Positions 1-9,169 of a stretch of DNA of 64,000 nucleotides are shown here, in pieces. The stretch comes from JAKFWF01 sp031374115 (GTDB lineage Bacteria > Pseudomonadota > Alphaproteobacteria > Rhizobiales > Hyphomicrobiaceae). The notes beneath the pieces are model-generated. The model was given only the letters and a program-made list of their open reading frames with translations, did no database searches and was not told where the DNA came from. How positions within the stretch are numbered: position 1 is the first letter of the stretch; every line of letters begins with the position of its first letter. The stretch lies in the NCBI GenBank assembly GCA_031374115.1, contig JANMNO010000059.1:22879-86878 (forward strand), in the 5' to 3' direction. Made by a program: the position numbers and the translations under genes.

Positions 1-1
1 A

Positions 2-535
2 AGCACCATCGCGCGGCACCGGCCAGATCCGGATGGCGTGATCGCAAATTGGGCCGCGCAGTTTTGGAAGTCAGAATCGACCCTGCCCACGCTTGATCTT
101 TTGAGCGTGCTGATGGAGGCTGCGCGAGCGCAGATCACGTATCGAAGCCGCATCGCCATCGGCACGCAAGATCCTGTTGTGACCCTCAATAGAGGCACTG
201 GCACGTGTCGCGATTACGCATTGCTTATGATGGAAGCAGTCAGATCTCTTGGGCTCGCCGCACGTTTCGTGACCGGATACATCTTTAAGGAAGGTCCTTC
301 TGCCAACGTCGGAGGCGGGGCGACACATGCCTGGTTGCAGGTTTTCGTTCCCGGTGCTGGCTGGATTGAATTCGACCCGACCAACGGGATCGTAGGCAAC
401 CGCGATCTGATCCGGGTGGCCGTCACGCGCGACCCCTCTCAAGCAGTGCCTTTGTCGGGAACGTTCACAAGCATAGGCGCGCGCTATTTAGGTATGGAAG
501 TTGCGGTTAAGGTAACGCAAATCGACAATGTCTGA
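2..535 (+). CDS. Transglutaminase-like domain protein (5' end outside window)
   Basis: The reading frame is open from the left edge, so the true start lies outside the window; an internal GTG at 38 is unlikely to be the start because homologous-looking sequence (ARHRPDPDG) precedes it. The visible part carries a transglutaminase/protease-like core: Cys in GTGTCRDYA, His in THAWLQVF and Asp in FDPTNG, in the order of the papain-like Cys-His-Asp triad. Bacterial proteins of this family usually have an N-terminal beta-rich domain followed by this core and act as peptidases or amidases; the substrate is not known here. The C-terminus ends about 65 residues after the Asp motif, as is usual. The gene converges on the allantoinase gene, with 8 bases between the stop codons. 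Confidence 0.85.
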   Translation, partial: STIARHRPDPDGVIANWAAQFWKSESTLPTLDLLSVLMEAARAQITYRSRIAIGTQDPVVTLNRGTGTCRDYALLMMEAVRSLGLAARFVTGYIFKEGPSANVGGGATHAWLQVFVPGAGWIEFDPTNGIVGNRDLIRVAVTRDPSQAVPLSGTFTSIGARYLGMEVAVKVTQIDNV

Positions 536-543
536 AGTGCGTG

Positions 544-1467
544 TCATTCGTTCAATCCGCGGCTGGAATAAGGGTGAGTTGCGATCCAATGTTTGGCGAT
601 AGCGCCACGCTGCGTGATCCAAACGTCTTTGTGCCGCCCAATGTAGTCGAGCACACGTTCAAGGCCAGCAGCGCGCGCCGGATGGCCGATCAATCGCATG
701 TGCAGGCCAATCGACATCATTTTCGGTGTTCGTGCGCCCTCCTTATAGAGCATGTCGAAGCCATCGCGGATGAATGAGAACCAGTCGTCCGATGTTGCGG
801 TCCAACCAGCAAACTTTCCATCGTTGTGCGTGAGTGAATAGGGAACGATCAGATGCGGCTTGCCGTCAACGGTCTTCCAGAACGGCAGCTCGTCGCCATA
901 GTAGTCGCTGTCATAGGTAAACCCGCCGTGTTCGACGAGGAGGCGGCGCGTATTCACGCTAGGGCCGTAGCGGCAATACCAGCCGGCAGGCGCCGAACCC
1001 ATCGTCTGTTGGAACGAGATAACGGCCTTACGGATATGTTCGCGTTCCTCATCCTCGGTGAGTTCAAAATGCTTGATCCAGCGCCAGCCATGCGAACAGA
1101 CGTCGTGACCCGCCGCCGTGATTGCAGCGCACGCCGGTGGATTGCGTTCCATCGCCAGCGCGCAGCCGAATACGGTCAGCGGCAAGCGGCGTTCCTCGAA
1201 CAGTCGCATCAAGCGCCAGAAGCCCACCCTGCTGCCGTACTCGAACATGCTTTCGGCGGCAAGATCGCGCCCTCTGCCGCCATGCGAAGGGTTGTGTGAC
1301 TCAGTCAACCCGGTTTCAGAGTACCCTTCGCCATCTTGCACGGAGGGTTCCGAGCCCTCCTCGTAGTTCATCACGAAATTGACTGCGAGACGTGCGCCAT
1401 GCGGCCATTTCGGATTTGGCGGGTGTGCGCCATAGCCAAGCAAGTCGCGATCGTAGTTTTTTGGCAT
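544..1467 (-). CDS. puuE: PuuE-type allantoinase (polysaccharide deacetylase fold)
   Basis: This 307-residue protein has the N-terminal signature of PuuE-like allantoinases (RDLLGYGAHPPNPKWP, then NFVMNYEEGSE) and the later blocks CSHGWRWI and DWFSFIRDGFD of the same subfamily. PuuE enzymes hydrolyse the hydantoin ring of allantoin to allantoate and belong to the NodB/polysaccharide deacetylase superfamily, unlike the metal-dependent amidohydrolase-type allantoinases. The length matches the family (about 300-310). It is transcribed divergently from the racemase-like gene and the TRAP/hydantoinase operon, which supports a shared role in cyclic ureide use. The actual substrate could be another hydantoin or ureide. 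Confidence 0.85.
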   Translation of the reverse strand: MPKNYDRDLLGYGAHPPNPKWPHGARLAVNFVMNYEEGSEPSVQDGEGYSETGLTESHNPSHGGRGRDLAAESMFEYGSRVGFWRLMRLFEERRLPLTVFGCALAMERNPPACAAITAAGHDVCSHGWRWIKHFELTEDEEREHIRKAVISFQQTMGSAPAGWYCRYGPSVNTRRLLVEHGGFTYDSDYYGDELPFWKTVDGKPHLIVPYSLTHNDGKFAGWTATSDDWFSFIRDGFDMLYKEGARTPKMMSIGLHMRLIGHPARAAGLERVLDYIGRHKDVWITQRGAIAKHWIATHPYSSRGLNE

Positions 1468-1598
1468 TTAGCTTACCCCGGGTCGCAAGTGATTGCATTG
1501 TTTTGGTTCTCACCATTATCTACTCAGCGGGTTGCAGGGTGTGTCAATCCAACGCGCGCTGAAAAATCCGCCTCAGGATCCAATCTGATCGGTTGATG

Positions 1599-2240
1599 AT
1601 GCGCTCTATCTGCTTGATAAATCCGAACACCAGCGCTGCAACCACAGATCTCATGGTGGAATTGGCGCGAGCGGCTGCGGCACCCGGCACGTCCATCTTC
1701 GGCAGGACGGCCCGCACAGGCCCGCCTCTCATCATCGACCCGCACGATCTGGATGTTGCAGCGCGCGCGGTTGCAGCACTCGCAGCCCAGATATTCTCCG
1801 ACGGCGTTATCGTGGCGGCATTCGGTGATCCTGGTGTTGATGAGCTGCGTCAAAGCCTTGGCGTGCCGGTGGTGGGGATCGGTGAAGCGGCAGTTCGCGC
1901 AGCCGCAGCGGGCGGGCGGCAGTTCTCAATCGTCACGACCACTCCACTGCTCGAGGGAAGCATCAGGGCGAAGGTTGCAGCGCATGGGTTTGCCAGCCAG
2001 TTGGCCAGCATCAGGATATCGCAGCAAGATCCTGTGTCGCTCACGGGTGACCCGGTAGCGCTTCAGGCAGTTCTGCACAGGCTAGCGGACCGCTGTGTTG
2101 CCGAAGACGGGGCCGATGCGATCGTCATTGGCGGAGGTCCGCTGGCGGCAGCAGCGCGTGCGATTGCCCAGCTCGCAGACGTCCCGATTATCGAGCCAGT
2201 GCCGGCGGCGGTTGCCTGGATGGAACGCCTGACTGCTTAA
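1599..2240 (+). CDS. Asp/Glu/hydantoin racemase family protein without the usual cysteines
   Basis: The 213-residue protein begins with the family block CLINPNTSAATTDLM and ends with VPIIEPVPAAVAW, like hydantoin and allantoin racemases, which use two cysteines to move a proton at C5 of the ring. Here the first cysteine site reads VIVAAFGDPG (usually a Cys before FGDPG) and the second reads IVIGGGPLA (usually LGCAGM). Both catalytic positions are therefore Ala and Gly. Codons at 1599, 1596 (ATG) and 1593 (TTG) could start the gene; I chose 1599 to match the family N-terminus. It is the first gene of a probable operon with the TRAP transporter, 143 bases upstream of dctP. It may be a racemase relative with a different chemistry or a binding role. 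Confidence 0.75.
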   Translation: MRSICLINPNTSAATTDLMVELARAAAAPGTSIFGRTARTGPPLIIDPHDLDVAARAVAALAAQIFSDGVIVAAFGDPGVDELRQSLGVPVVGIGEAAVRAAAAGGRQFSIVTTTPLLEGSIRAKVAAHGFASQLASIRISQQDPVSLTGDPVALQAVLHRLADRCVAEDGADAIVIGGGPLAAAARAIAQLADVPIIEPVPAAVAWMERLTA

Positions 2241-2383
2241 GACTTGATCACATGTTCAAACTGTTTGAGCCGTTTGAGAGCAGCCGCCCTACTGGACAGG
2301 GCTGTGTCATCCGGTCAGTCTCATGTCTGAATTAAGGGATGATCTCAGATATCGCTTTCAACGCACCAAGAAGGACGTAGGGC

Positions 2384-3439
2384 ATGAAGATCTCCAGCCG
2401 CGCGATTGCGAGCACAACTTTGGCATTTGTTATGGCGCTGGGAACAGGTACGCCGCTCTCCCATGCCCAGGATGTGCCGAAGTTGAAAGTCATGGGCATG
2501 CCGCTTGCCACCGGCAACATCCAAAAGAACCGCGAACAACCGTTCTTCGAAAAGCTGAAGGAGACCACCGGCATCGAAGCCGACTACAAGGTTCTCGACC
2601 AAACTGGGATCAAGGAGTTCGAGCAACTGCGCGTTGGCAAGTCGGGCCTGTTCGACATCATCGGACTGCGGCTTGGGCAGGTATCGCGCGATGAGCCGAC
2701 AATTTTGGGGCTAGACCTGGTGGGGCTCAATACCAATTACGAAACAGCCAAGAAAGTGGTTGCAGCCTATCAAGGTCAAGTCGGCGACCGCCTCGAAAAG
2801 CAGTTCGGCATGAAGCTGCTCGGTGTGTGGCCGTTCGGGCCGCAGCTGATTTTCTGCAAACCGGCGATCGCTGGGCTTTCCGACCTCAAGGGCAAGAAGG
2901 TTCGCATTCTCGATGGCGTGATGGCCAAGATGATGGAAAAGGTCGGCGCGACACCCGTCACCATGGCGTTCGGCGAAGTGAGCCAGGGTCTATCGCTCGG
3001 AACAATCGATTGCGCCGTGACGGGACCAAGTTCGGCCAACTCGGCTGGATGGCCCGAAAGTGCAACGCACGTGTACCCGCTGGCACTCCAAGTTGCGGTG
3101 CAAGGATATGCCATTACGCTCTCAGCCTGGAACAAGCTTACGCCGGATCAGCAACAGAAGCTGCAGGCCGCGATTGGCAAATTGACCGATGACATTTGGG
3201 TCTATTCGAAGGAGCTGTGGGACGACGGGATGCGCTGCAACGCTGGCCAAGATCCGTGCACGACCGGCAAGAAGTATAAACTGACGACAGTTCCGGTGAA
3301 GCCGGAGGACGTCGAGCTTGTCAAAGGCGCGGTCAAGGAGATCTCGTTCCCGGCCTGGGCTGAGAGCTGCGACAAGGTCAATCCTGGTTGTTCCGAGGCT
3401 TGGAAAAAAACGGTGGGGCCAATCGTTGGATTGAATTGA
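2384..3439 (+). CDS. dctP: TRAP transporter solute-binding subunit (DctP family)
   Basis: The 351-residue precursor has a signal peptide ending near AHA-QD (about residue 29) followed by a DctP-type fold, with blocks such as LKGKKVRILDGVMAKMMEKVG and FGEVSQGLSLGTIDCAVTGP that line the ligand pocket in this family. In the periplasm it would bind an organic anion and deliver it to the DctQM permease encoded directly downstream. The late region contains four cysteines (MRCNAGQDPC and ESCDKVNPGC), which could form two disulfides in the periplasm. The context of hydantoinase genes suggests a carbamoyl-amino acid, ureide or cyclic imide acid as ligand, but that is inference. A consistent start is ATG 2384 with AAGGACG upstream. 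Confidence 0.92.
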   Translation: MKISSRAIASTTLAFVMALGTGTPLSHAQDVPKLKVMGMPLATGNIQKNREQPFFEKLKETTGIEADYKVLDQTGIKEFEQLRVGKSGLFDIIGLRLGQVSRDEPTILGLDLVGLNTNYETAKKVVAAYQGQVGDRLEKQFGMKLLGVWPFGPQLIFCKPAIAGLSDLKGKKVRILDGVMAKMMEKVGATPVTMAFGEVSQGLSLGTIDCAVTGPSSANSAGWPESATHVYPLALQVAVQGYAITLSAWNKLTPDQQQKLQAAIGKLTDDIWVYSKELWDDGMRCNAGQDPCTTGKKYKLTTVPVKPEDVELVKGAVKEISFPAWAESCDKVNPGCSEAWKKTVGPIVGLN

Positions 3440-3518
3440 CGCCGACCGCACTCGATCATGGCAGCACGAGTATCTCGACTTTCACGGTTTCGCCTGGCAG
3501 GCTGCCATCGGGGACTAC

Positions 3519-4115
3519 ATGAAAAAATTGGAACGCGCTGCTGCGTGGATTTTTGGTTTGGTGTTCCTTGCACTTGCCGCCGGCGTCGCCATCGAGACGA
3601 TCTCGCGCAAGGTGTTGAACAAGTCTCTCCAGGGCATCGATGAGCTCGGTGGTTACGCGCTCGCCGTTGGGGCAAGTTTGGCGTTCGCCGTCGCCCTGGC
3701 AGCGCGGGCACATATTCGAATCGACGTGGTGCATGACCGGCTACCGAAGGCGTTACGTGTCGGCTTAAATTTGTTGGCCACACTCTTACTCGCGTTGTGT
3801 GCCCTGGCAGTGTTGTGGATGGCGTGGCTCGCGCTCGCCGACACAATCCAATTTAATGCCACGGCGCAAACGCCTTGGGCAACTCAGCTCAAGTACCCGC
3901 AGGGGCTATGGGTGTTGGCGCTAGCCCTGTTCGCGCTCTGTGCCGTTATCGAATGCGTGCGCATCGGTGCGCTGGCAGTCCGTGGTCGCGTTGACGAGAT
4001 CGACCGCAGCCACGGACCACGTGGCACCAAGGACGAACTCGACGAAGAACTCGCCGACCTCAAAGCGCGCGGCGTTGAACCTGTCGTACTGAAGGCCGGC
4101 GGAGCCCAATCATGA
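3519..4115 (+). CDS. dctQ: TRAP transporter small permease subunit (DctQ family)
   Basis: This 198-residue membrane protein has four hydrophobic segments (roughly residues 7-28, 43-65, 78-105 and 123-147), the layout of the DctQ subunit that partners with DctM. The stretch after the second segment (RAHIRIDVV) matches the conserved DctQ loop. A hydrophilic tail of about 45 residues follows the last helix. The stop codon overlaps the dctM start by four bases (ATGA), indicating translational coupling. It lies 79 bases after dctP. Confidence 0.92.
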   Translation: MKKLERAAAWIFGLVFLALAAGVAIETISRKVLNKSLQGIDELGGYALAVGASLAFAVALAARAHIRIDVVHDRLPKALRVGLNLLATLLLALCALAVLWMAWLALADTIQFNATAQTPWATQLKYPQGLWVLALALFALCAVIECVRIGALAVRGRVDEIDRSHGPRGTKDELDEELADLKARGVEPVVLKAGGAQS

Positions 4116-5413
4116 GCACGGCAACCGTCGGCTTGGCCGGCTTTTTCGTGATGGTCCTGCTGATGCTGCTGGGCTTACCGATCGCGGCGGTGATGCTGCT
4201 GCTCGGTCTGTTCGCTGGTGTGGCAGCATTTGGCTGGGCTTTCTTTGCATCCTCCGCGTCGATCAGCTGGGGGGTGATGAGCGAGAACAATCTGACGTCG
4301 ATTCCGCTGTTCGTGCTGCTGGGCGAATTTTTGCTGCGCTCTGGCATGGCCGACCGCATGTACACGGTATTTGCAGCCTGGCTCGGCCGGTTGCCGGGTG
4401 GCCTCCTTCACACCAATATCGGCTGTTGTGCTTTGTTCGCTGCGACTTCGGGGTCATCCGTCGCCACTGCAGCGACGATCGGCACCGTTGCCCTGCCATC
4501 GCTGCGCAAGAACGGCTACCCGATGGCCGATTCGCTCGGCAGTCTCGCGGCTGGCGGGACACTGGGCATCATGATCCCACCATCGATCAACTTCATCATC
4601 TATGGTTCGATGACGAATACGTCGGTCGGCAAGCTATTTATTGCCGGGATCATTCCCGGGCTGATGCTCGCTGGATCGTTCATGATCTGGATCGCCCTGA
4701 GCAGCATTTTACGTCGCGACAAGGTCGCCGTGATCGATGTGCCGTGGGCTGAGCGTCTTCGGTTGCTGCGGTATTTGCTGGAACCCATTGTCGTATTCGG
4801 CGTGGTGATGGGGACACTCTATTCCGGTATCGCCACGGCAACGGAAAGCGCGGCACTAGGGCTCGTGATCGCCTTCGTCTTCATTGTTGCGCAGGGCAAG
4901 TTATCTGCGGGCCTACTGGAAACCTGCTTTATCTCCAGCGCCCGCACGACTGGCATGATCCTGCTGATCGTGCTTGGTGCATTCGTGCTCAATCTTGCAC
5001 TTAGCCTCAGTGGCATCGGGGAGGCTTTGACCCGGTGGGTGACGGGGTTCGGGTTGGGGCGCGTGCAATTGCTCGCGGCACTTATCGTGTTCTATCTCAT
5101 CCTCGGCATGTTCATGGACACACTGTCAATGATGGTCGCAACTATCCCTCTCGCATTTCCCGTAGTCAGCGCTGTTGGCGTCGACCCGATCTGGTTCGGC
5201 GTCTTCATTGTGCTGATGTGTGAACTCGGTCTGATAACGCCGCCTGTGGGTATGAACTTGTTCGTCGTTCAGGGCATTCGAACCGATCCCGGCCCGGTGA
5301 CGGATGTCATTCGCGGTGCGCTACCCTACGCGATCATTATGATCTTGTTTGCATTGTTGCTGATCGCAATGCCGGCGATTGCAACATGGCTGCCGCAGCT
5401 GATGCGAGGCTAG
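4112..5413 (+). CDS. dctM: TRAP transporter large permease subunit (DctM family)
   Basis: The 433-residue protein is a polytopic membrane protein with about 12 hydrophobic segments and DctM hallmarks: LTSIPLFVLLGEFLLRSGM near the N-terminus, the GGTLGIMIPPSINFIIYG motif in the middle and CELGLITPPVGMNLFVVQG near the end. DctM is the catalytic half of the TRAP carrier, which uses a sodium gradient to import a ligand held by DctP. The gene overlaps dctQ by four bases and is followed after 7 bases by hyuA, so transport and ring-opening enzymes are very probably on one transcript. Confidence 0.94.
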   Translation: MSTATVGLAGFFVMVLLMLLGLPIAAVMLLLGLFAGVAAFGWAFFASSASISWGVMSENNLTSIPLFVLLGEFLLRSGMADRMYTVFAAWLGRLPGGLLHTNIGCCALFAATSGSSVATAATIGTVALPSLRKNGYPMADSLGSLAAGGTLGIMIPPSINFIIYGSMTNTSVGKLFIAGIIPGLMLAGSFMIWIALSSILRRDKVAVIDVPWAERLRLLRYLLEPIVVFGVVMGTLYSGIATATESAALGLVIAFVFIVAQGKLSAGLLETCFISSARTTGMILLIVLGAFVLNLALSLSGIGEALTRWVTGFGLGRVQLLAALIVFYLILGMFMDTLSMMVATIPLAFPVVSAVGVDPIWFGVFIVLMCELGLITPPVGMNLFVVQGIRTDPGPVTDVIRGALPYAIIMILFALLLIAMPAIATWLPQLMRG

Positions 5414-5420
5414 GCGCGCT

Positions 5421-7484
5421 ATGCCAATACGGTCCTTCCCAATTCGCATCGCAGTCGACATCGGAGGCACCTTCACCGATCTGCAGATCCTCGATGAGCG
5501 CGATGGACGCATCGTCTCGCATAAGGTGCCAACGACGACGGAAGATCCCTCCCGTGGCTTGATGGAAGGCATTCGCGGAGCGGCCAGCCGATATGGCTTC
5601 ACGCTCGACGATGTCGGGTATGTGTTGCATGGCACGACCATCGCCACCAATGCGGTACTCGAACGGCGGTTGCCTCGTGGCGCGCTGGTCACTACGCTAG
5701 GCTTCGAGGATGTGCTGGAGATCGGGCGTCACAATCGCCGGGACGTGTACGCCGTGTGGCCGCAGCCGCAACCGGTGCTCATTCCGCGTGATCGCCGCCT
5801 TGGCCTGAAAGAGCGGATGACCGCCCGAGGCAACGCCGAGATCCCGGTCAGTCCGGTTGACGTTGCGGAAGTGATCACGGCGTTGGGCCGTATGGAGATC
5901 GAGGCCGTCGCAATTTGCTTGCTGCACGCTTATGCGAACCCAGCTCACGAGCGATATGTCGCCGGGGCCATTGCCGGCTCGCTGCCTCATTTGACGGTGT
6001 CGTGTTCGTCTGAGGTCAGTCCCGAAATCCGGGAATACGAGCGTACCAGCACCACCGTCCTCAACGCTCTCTTACAACCGGTGGTGCGCGGTTACCTCGA
6101 CCAACTAGGCCGTCGCATGGCGGCCGCACAGTTCAGACCCCGGCTGTTGATCGTGCAGTCGAACGGTGGTGTGTGCAGCCCCGAGACCGCTGCGCGTGAG
6201 CCGGTTCGGCTGCTCCTTTCCGGGCCGAGCGGCGGCGCCAAGGCGGCACTTGCCCTGGCCATGCACACGGGCGACCGTTTCGCTGTCGGCGTAGACATGG
6301 GCGGTACGAGTTTCGATGTATCGGTGGTGCGTGACGGACGCATTGAGATCGTTACGCAAAGTGAGATCGATCGCCTGCCGGTACGCGTGCCGATGATCGA
6401 GATCCGCACCATTGGTGCAGGAGGAGGATCGATCGCCCGCGTTGTCCACGGCCATGTCACCGTCGGGCCCGAGAGCGCCGGCGCATGGCCAGGGCCCGTC
6501 TGCTATGGACGCGGCGGGACGGAGCCGACGGTAACCGACGCCAACCTTGTGCTTGGCCGTCTCGATCCGGCGTTCTTTCTTGGCGGTAAAATGGCGCTCG
6601 ATGTCGGTGCCGCGCGTCAGGCGATGGAGGGGGCCATGGCAACACCACTCGGGTTGGATGTAGACGCAGCTGCTGCCGGGGTTTTGCGAATTACCGACAG
6701 TCGTTTAGCTGCTGCGATTCGTGTAAGCCTGTTCGAGAAGGGACTAGACCCGCGCGATTTTACGATGCTGAGTTTCGGCGGCGCTGGGTCGGTGCACGCC
6801 TGTGCCGTGGCTGAAGAGTTGTCGATCAAGCGCATTGTATTCCCGATCGATGCCAGCACCTTTTCTGCGCGCGGCATCCTGGATGCGGACATCGAGCACG
6901 GGTTTGCGCACTCTGCCGTGCGCCTGTTTGACGAGGCTGCATTGCCGGCTATTGCCGCCATGGCGGCGGAGATGCGGACAGCGGCGCATGCCCGGCTCGA
7001 GAGTGACGGTATCGCCATGCCGGACCGTGGCCTTCGGTTCGCTATTGATTTGCGCTATAAGGGGCAGGCATTCGAGTTGACCGTACCCTGGCATCTGGCT
7101 GCCTACGACGAGGCTGCGCGCGGCGAGGTGCTTGAACTCTTTCATCAGCAACACGAGCAACGGTTTTCGTACGCAAACCGGGACGACATCGTGGAGATGG
7201 TAACCCTCCGGTTAGTCGCGATTGGGCGCCTGTCCCGCCCTTCGGACAAGGCCAAAGAACCGCTAGTTCGTGCCGCACTGCCGGCATCGCGGCGAGTGTT
7301 TGCTGCGAGCCGATGGGCCGATGTTCCCGTATGGCGGCGGGAAGCGATCGGCGCAACCGAGACGATCCTTGGACCAGCAATCGTCGAAGAGGACTACACC
7401 ACTCTCTATTTGGCGCCGCAATGGCGCCTGCGCCGCATAGCGCTCGGGCACCTCGTTGCAAACTTCGAGGGGGTGGAAGCGTGA
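5421..7484 (+). CDS. hyuA: ATP-dependent hydantoinase/oxoprolinase, subunit A
   Basis: This 687-residue protein belongs to the HyuA family (N-methylhydantoinase A / 5-oxoprolinase A / acetone carboxylase beta-like). It shows the ASKHA-type nucleotide-binding blocks RIAVDIGGTFTDLQ near residue 10 and GVDMGGTSFDVSVV near residue 290, plus TIGAGGGSIA and LSFGGAGSVHACAVAEEL. HyuA with HyuB opens hydantoin or oxoproline rings at the cost of ATP. The length (about 680-700) is standard. Start ATG 5421 lies 7 bases behind dctM, and the 3' end overlaps hyuB by four bases (GTGA), so A and B are coupled. The substrate may be N-methylhydantoin, a 5-substituted hydantoin or 5-oxoproline; the sequence alone does not decide. 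Confidence 0.93.
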   Translation: MPIRSFPIRIAVDIGGTFTDLQILDERDGRIVSHKVPTTTEDPSRGLMEGIRGAASRYGFTLDDVGYVLHGTTIATNAVLERRLPRGALVTTLGFEDVLEIGRHNRRDVYAVWPQPQPVLIPRDRRLGLKERMTARGNAEIPVSPVDVAEVITALGRMEIEAVAICLLHAYANPAHERYVAGAIAGSLPHLTVSCSSEVSPEIREYERTSTTVLNALLQPVVRGYLDQLGRRMAAAQFRPRLLIVQSNGGVCSPETAAREPVRLLLSGPSGGAKAALALAMHTGDRFAVGVDMGGTSFDVSVVRDGRIEIVTQSEIDRLPVRVPMIEIRTIGAGGGSIARVVHGHVTVGPESAGAWPGPVCYGRGGTEPTVTDANLVLGRLDPAFFLGGKMALDVGAARQAMEGAMATPLGLDVDAAAAGVLRITDSRLAAAIRVSLFEKGLDPRDFTMLSFGGAGSVHACAVAEELSIKRIVFPIDASTFSARGILDADIEHGFAHSAVRLFDEAALPAIAAMAAEMRTAAHARLESDGIAMPDRGLRFAIDLRYKGQAFELTVPWHLAAYDEAARGEVLELFHQQHEQRFSYANRDDIVEMVTLRLVAIGRLSRPSDKAKEPLVRAALPASRRVFAASRWADVPVWRREAIGATETILGPAIVEEDYTTLYLAPQWRLRRIALGHLVANFEGVEA

Positions 7485-9130
7485 CCACACTCGATGTCAT
7501 CGAATTGGAAGTTCTGCGTAACGCCTTGACGGCTGCTGCGGCAGACATGGATGTCACGATGTGGCGGACGAGCCGGTCGACGATTGTGCGAGAAATGCTC
7601 GATTACTCGACGGCCATCTTTGACGCCGACGGCTACAACGTCGCTCAGTCCGCTCGGATCCCGCAACATCTCAACTCGATGGGATATTGCCTCCGCACGA
7701 TCGTCGAGCAATTCATTCCGCCGAAGGAGTGGCAAGACGGTGACGTCATTCTCACCAACGATCCCTATTGTGGTGGCCAGCATCTGCCGGATATCGTCGC
7801 TTTCCGGCCAGTGTTCCACGATGGTGTGCGCGTCGCAATCGTAGGTACGCTGTGTCACCATCTCGATGTCGGAGGCATGTCGCCGGGCAGTTACGCTGCC
7901 GGCGCGACGGAAATCTATCAAGAGGGGTTGAGGATACCTCCAGTGAAACTCTTTGCCGGCGGTGTTCGCAACGACGGGCTCTGGCAAATGATCGGCCAGA
8001 ACGTGCGGCAGCCGGCCATCGTCATGGGCGACCTACAATCTCAGATAGCATCGCTCGCAGTCGGGGTGCAGGCCATTACTCGGATAGCTGACAAGTATGG
8101 CACAGCAACGCTCGCCACCGCGTGTGAGCGGCTCTTGAATGATTCAGAAGTCGCCATGCGCGACGTTATCGCCCGTATGCCCGATGGCATCTATGAGTTC
8201 GAGGATTTCCTCGACGACGATGGTATCGATACACAAAAACCCGTGCGCATCCACGCCACGATTACAGTCGAAGGCGATGCGCTGACCGTCGATCTCTCTG
8301 GCTCGGCACCCGAGGTCGCGGGTCCAATCAACGCGACGCTTGGGTCTTCGTCATCTGCGGTTTACTTCGCCATTCTGGCCGCCGCGGACCGCTCTATACC
8401 CGCCAACGCTGGTTGTTACCGGCCAATTCGCATCGTCGCGCCGGAAGGCCTCATCGTCTCGGCGCGCCACCCTGCACCGGTCGCGCACCGGATTTCGCCG
8501 TGCCATGTTCTACTCAATGTGCTGTTCGGTGCGCTGTCGCAGGCGATTCCCGATCGGATGCCAGCGTCGTATTATGGGGTAAGTTACGTGTGCGCGTTCC
8601 AGACCCGCCAGGCCGGAGGCGCCCGCAAAGTGCTGGTGGAAATCGAGGTCGGCGGTTGCGGTGCCCACCCTATGGGTGATGGTGCCAGCGCCCACTCTTT
8701 CGGCATGCATAACAATGCGTCGATCCCGATCGAGATGATCGAGAGCGATTCGCCTGTCACCATCCTCGGCTACGGTCTCGTACCCGATAGCGGTGGCAGT
8801 GGGCGCCATCGCGGCGGACTTGGACTGAGGCGCGAATGGCGGATCGATTCAGATGCCGCCACGTTCACCGCGCAAATGGATCGCTTCAAGTTTCGCCCCA
8901 AGGGCTTGATGGGCGGGGGCGATGGCAGCGCTGGCCGGCTCACGCTTATTCGTGATGGGCGGGAGACACCGCTGCATTCCAAGGTGTCGAACATGCAGTT
9001 GCGCAAGTCCGACATTATCCGCCTGGAGACGTCCGGTGGTGGCGGGCATGGACCCGCGACAAGACGGTCGGCAAACGCGAATGCGCAAGATGTGACGCTA
9101 GGGTTTACAACGTCGCGCACACCCGCGTGA
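7481..9130 (+). CDS. hyuB: ATP-dependent hydantoinase/oxoprolinase, subunit B
   Basis: The gene is called from GTG 7481, which overlaps the hyuA stop and yields a 549-residue product beginning MTTLDVIELEVLRNALTAAA, the usual HyuB N-terminus; the frame stays open further upstream but there lies inside hyuA. Family motifs follow: MWRTSRSTIVREMLDYSTA, LTNDPYCGGQHLPDI, GTLCHHLDVGGMSPGS and the glycine-rich end SGGGGHGPA. HyuB forms a complex with HyuA and carries the amide-hydrolysing half. Its position between hyuA and the dihydropyrimidinase gene supports one catabolic unit. Confidence 0.93.
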   Translation: MTTLDVIELEVLRNALTAAAADMDVTMWRTSRSTIVREMLDYSTAIFDADGYNVAQSARIPQHLNSMGYCLRTIVEQFIPPKEWQDGDVILTNDPYCGGQHLPDIVAFRPVFHDGVRVAIVGTLCHHLDVGGMSPGSYAAGATEIYQEGLRIPPVKLFAGGVRNDGLWQMIGQNVRQPAIVMGDLQSQIASLAVGVQAITRIADKYGTATLATACERLLNDSEVAMRDVIARMPDGIYEFEDFLDDDGIDTQKPVRIHATITVEGDALTVDLSGSAPEVAGPINATLGSSSSAVYFAILAAADRSIPANAGCYRPIRIVAPEGLIVSARHPAPVAHRISPCHVLLNVLFGALSQAIPDRMPASYYGVSYVCAFQTRQAGGARKVLVEIEVGGCGAHPMGDGASAHSFGMHNNASIPIEMIESDSPVTILGYGLVPDSGGSGRHRGGLGLRREWRIDSDAATFTAQMDRFKFRPKGLMGGGDGSAGRLTLIRDGRETPLHSKVSNMQLRKSDIIRLETSGGGGHGPATRRSANANAQDVTLGFTTSRTPA

Positions 9131-9169
9131 GTTTCGTGCGATGCTTGCAAATGAGGAAAGACTATTCAG

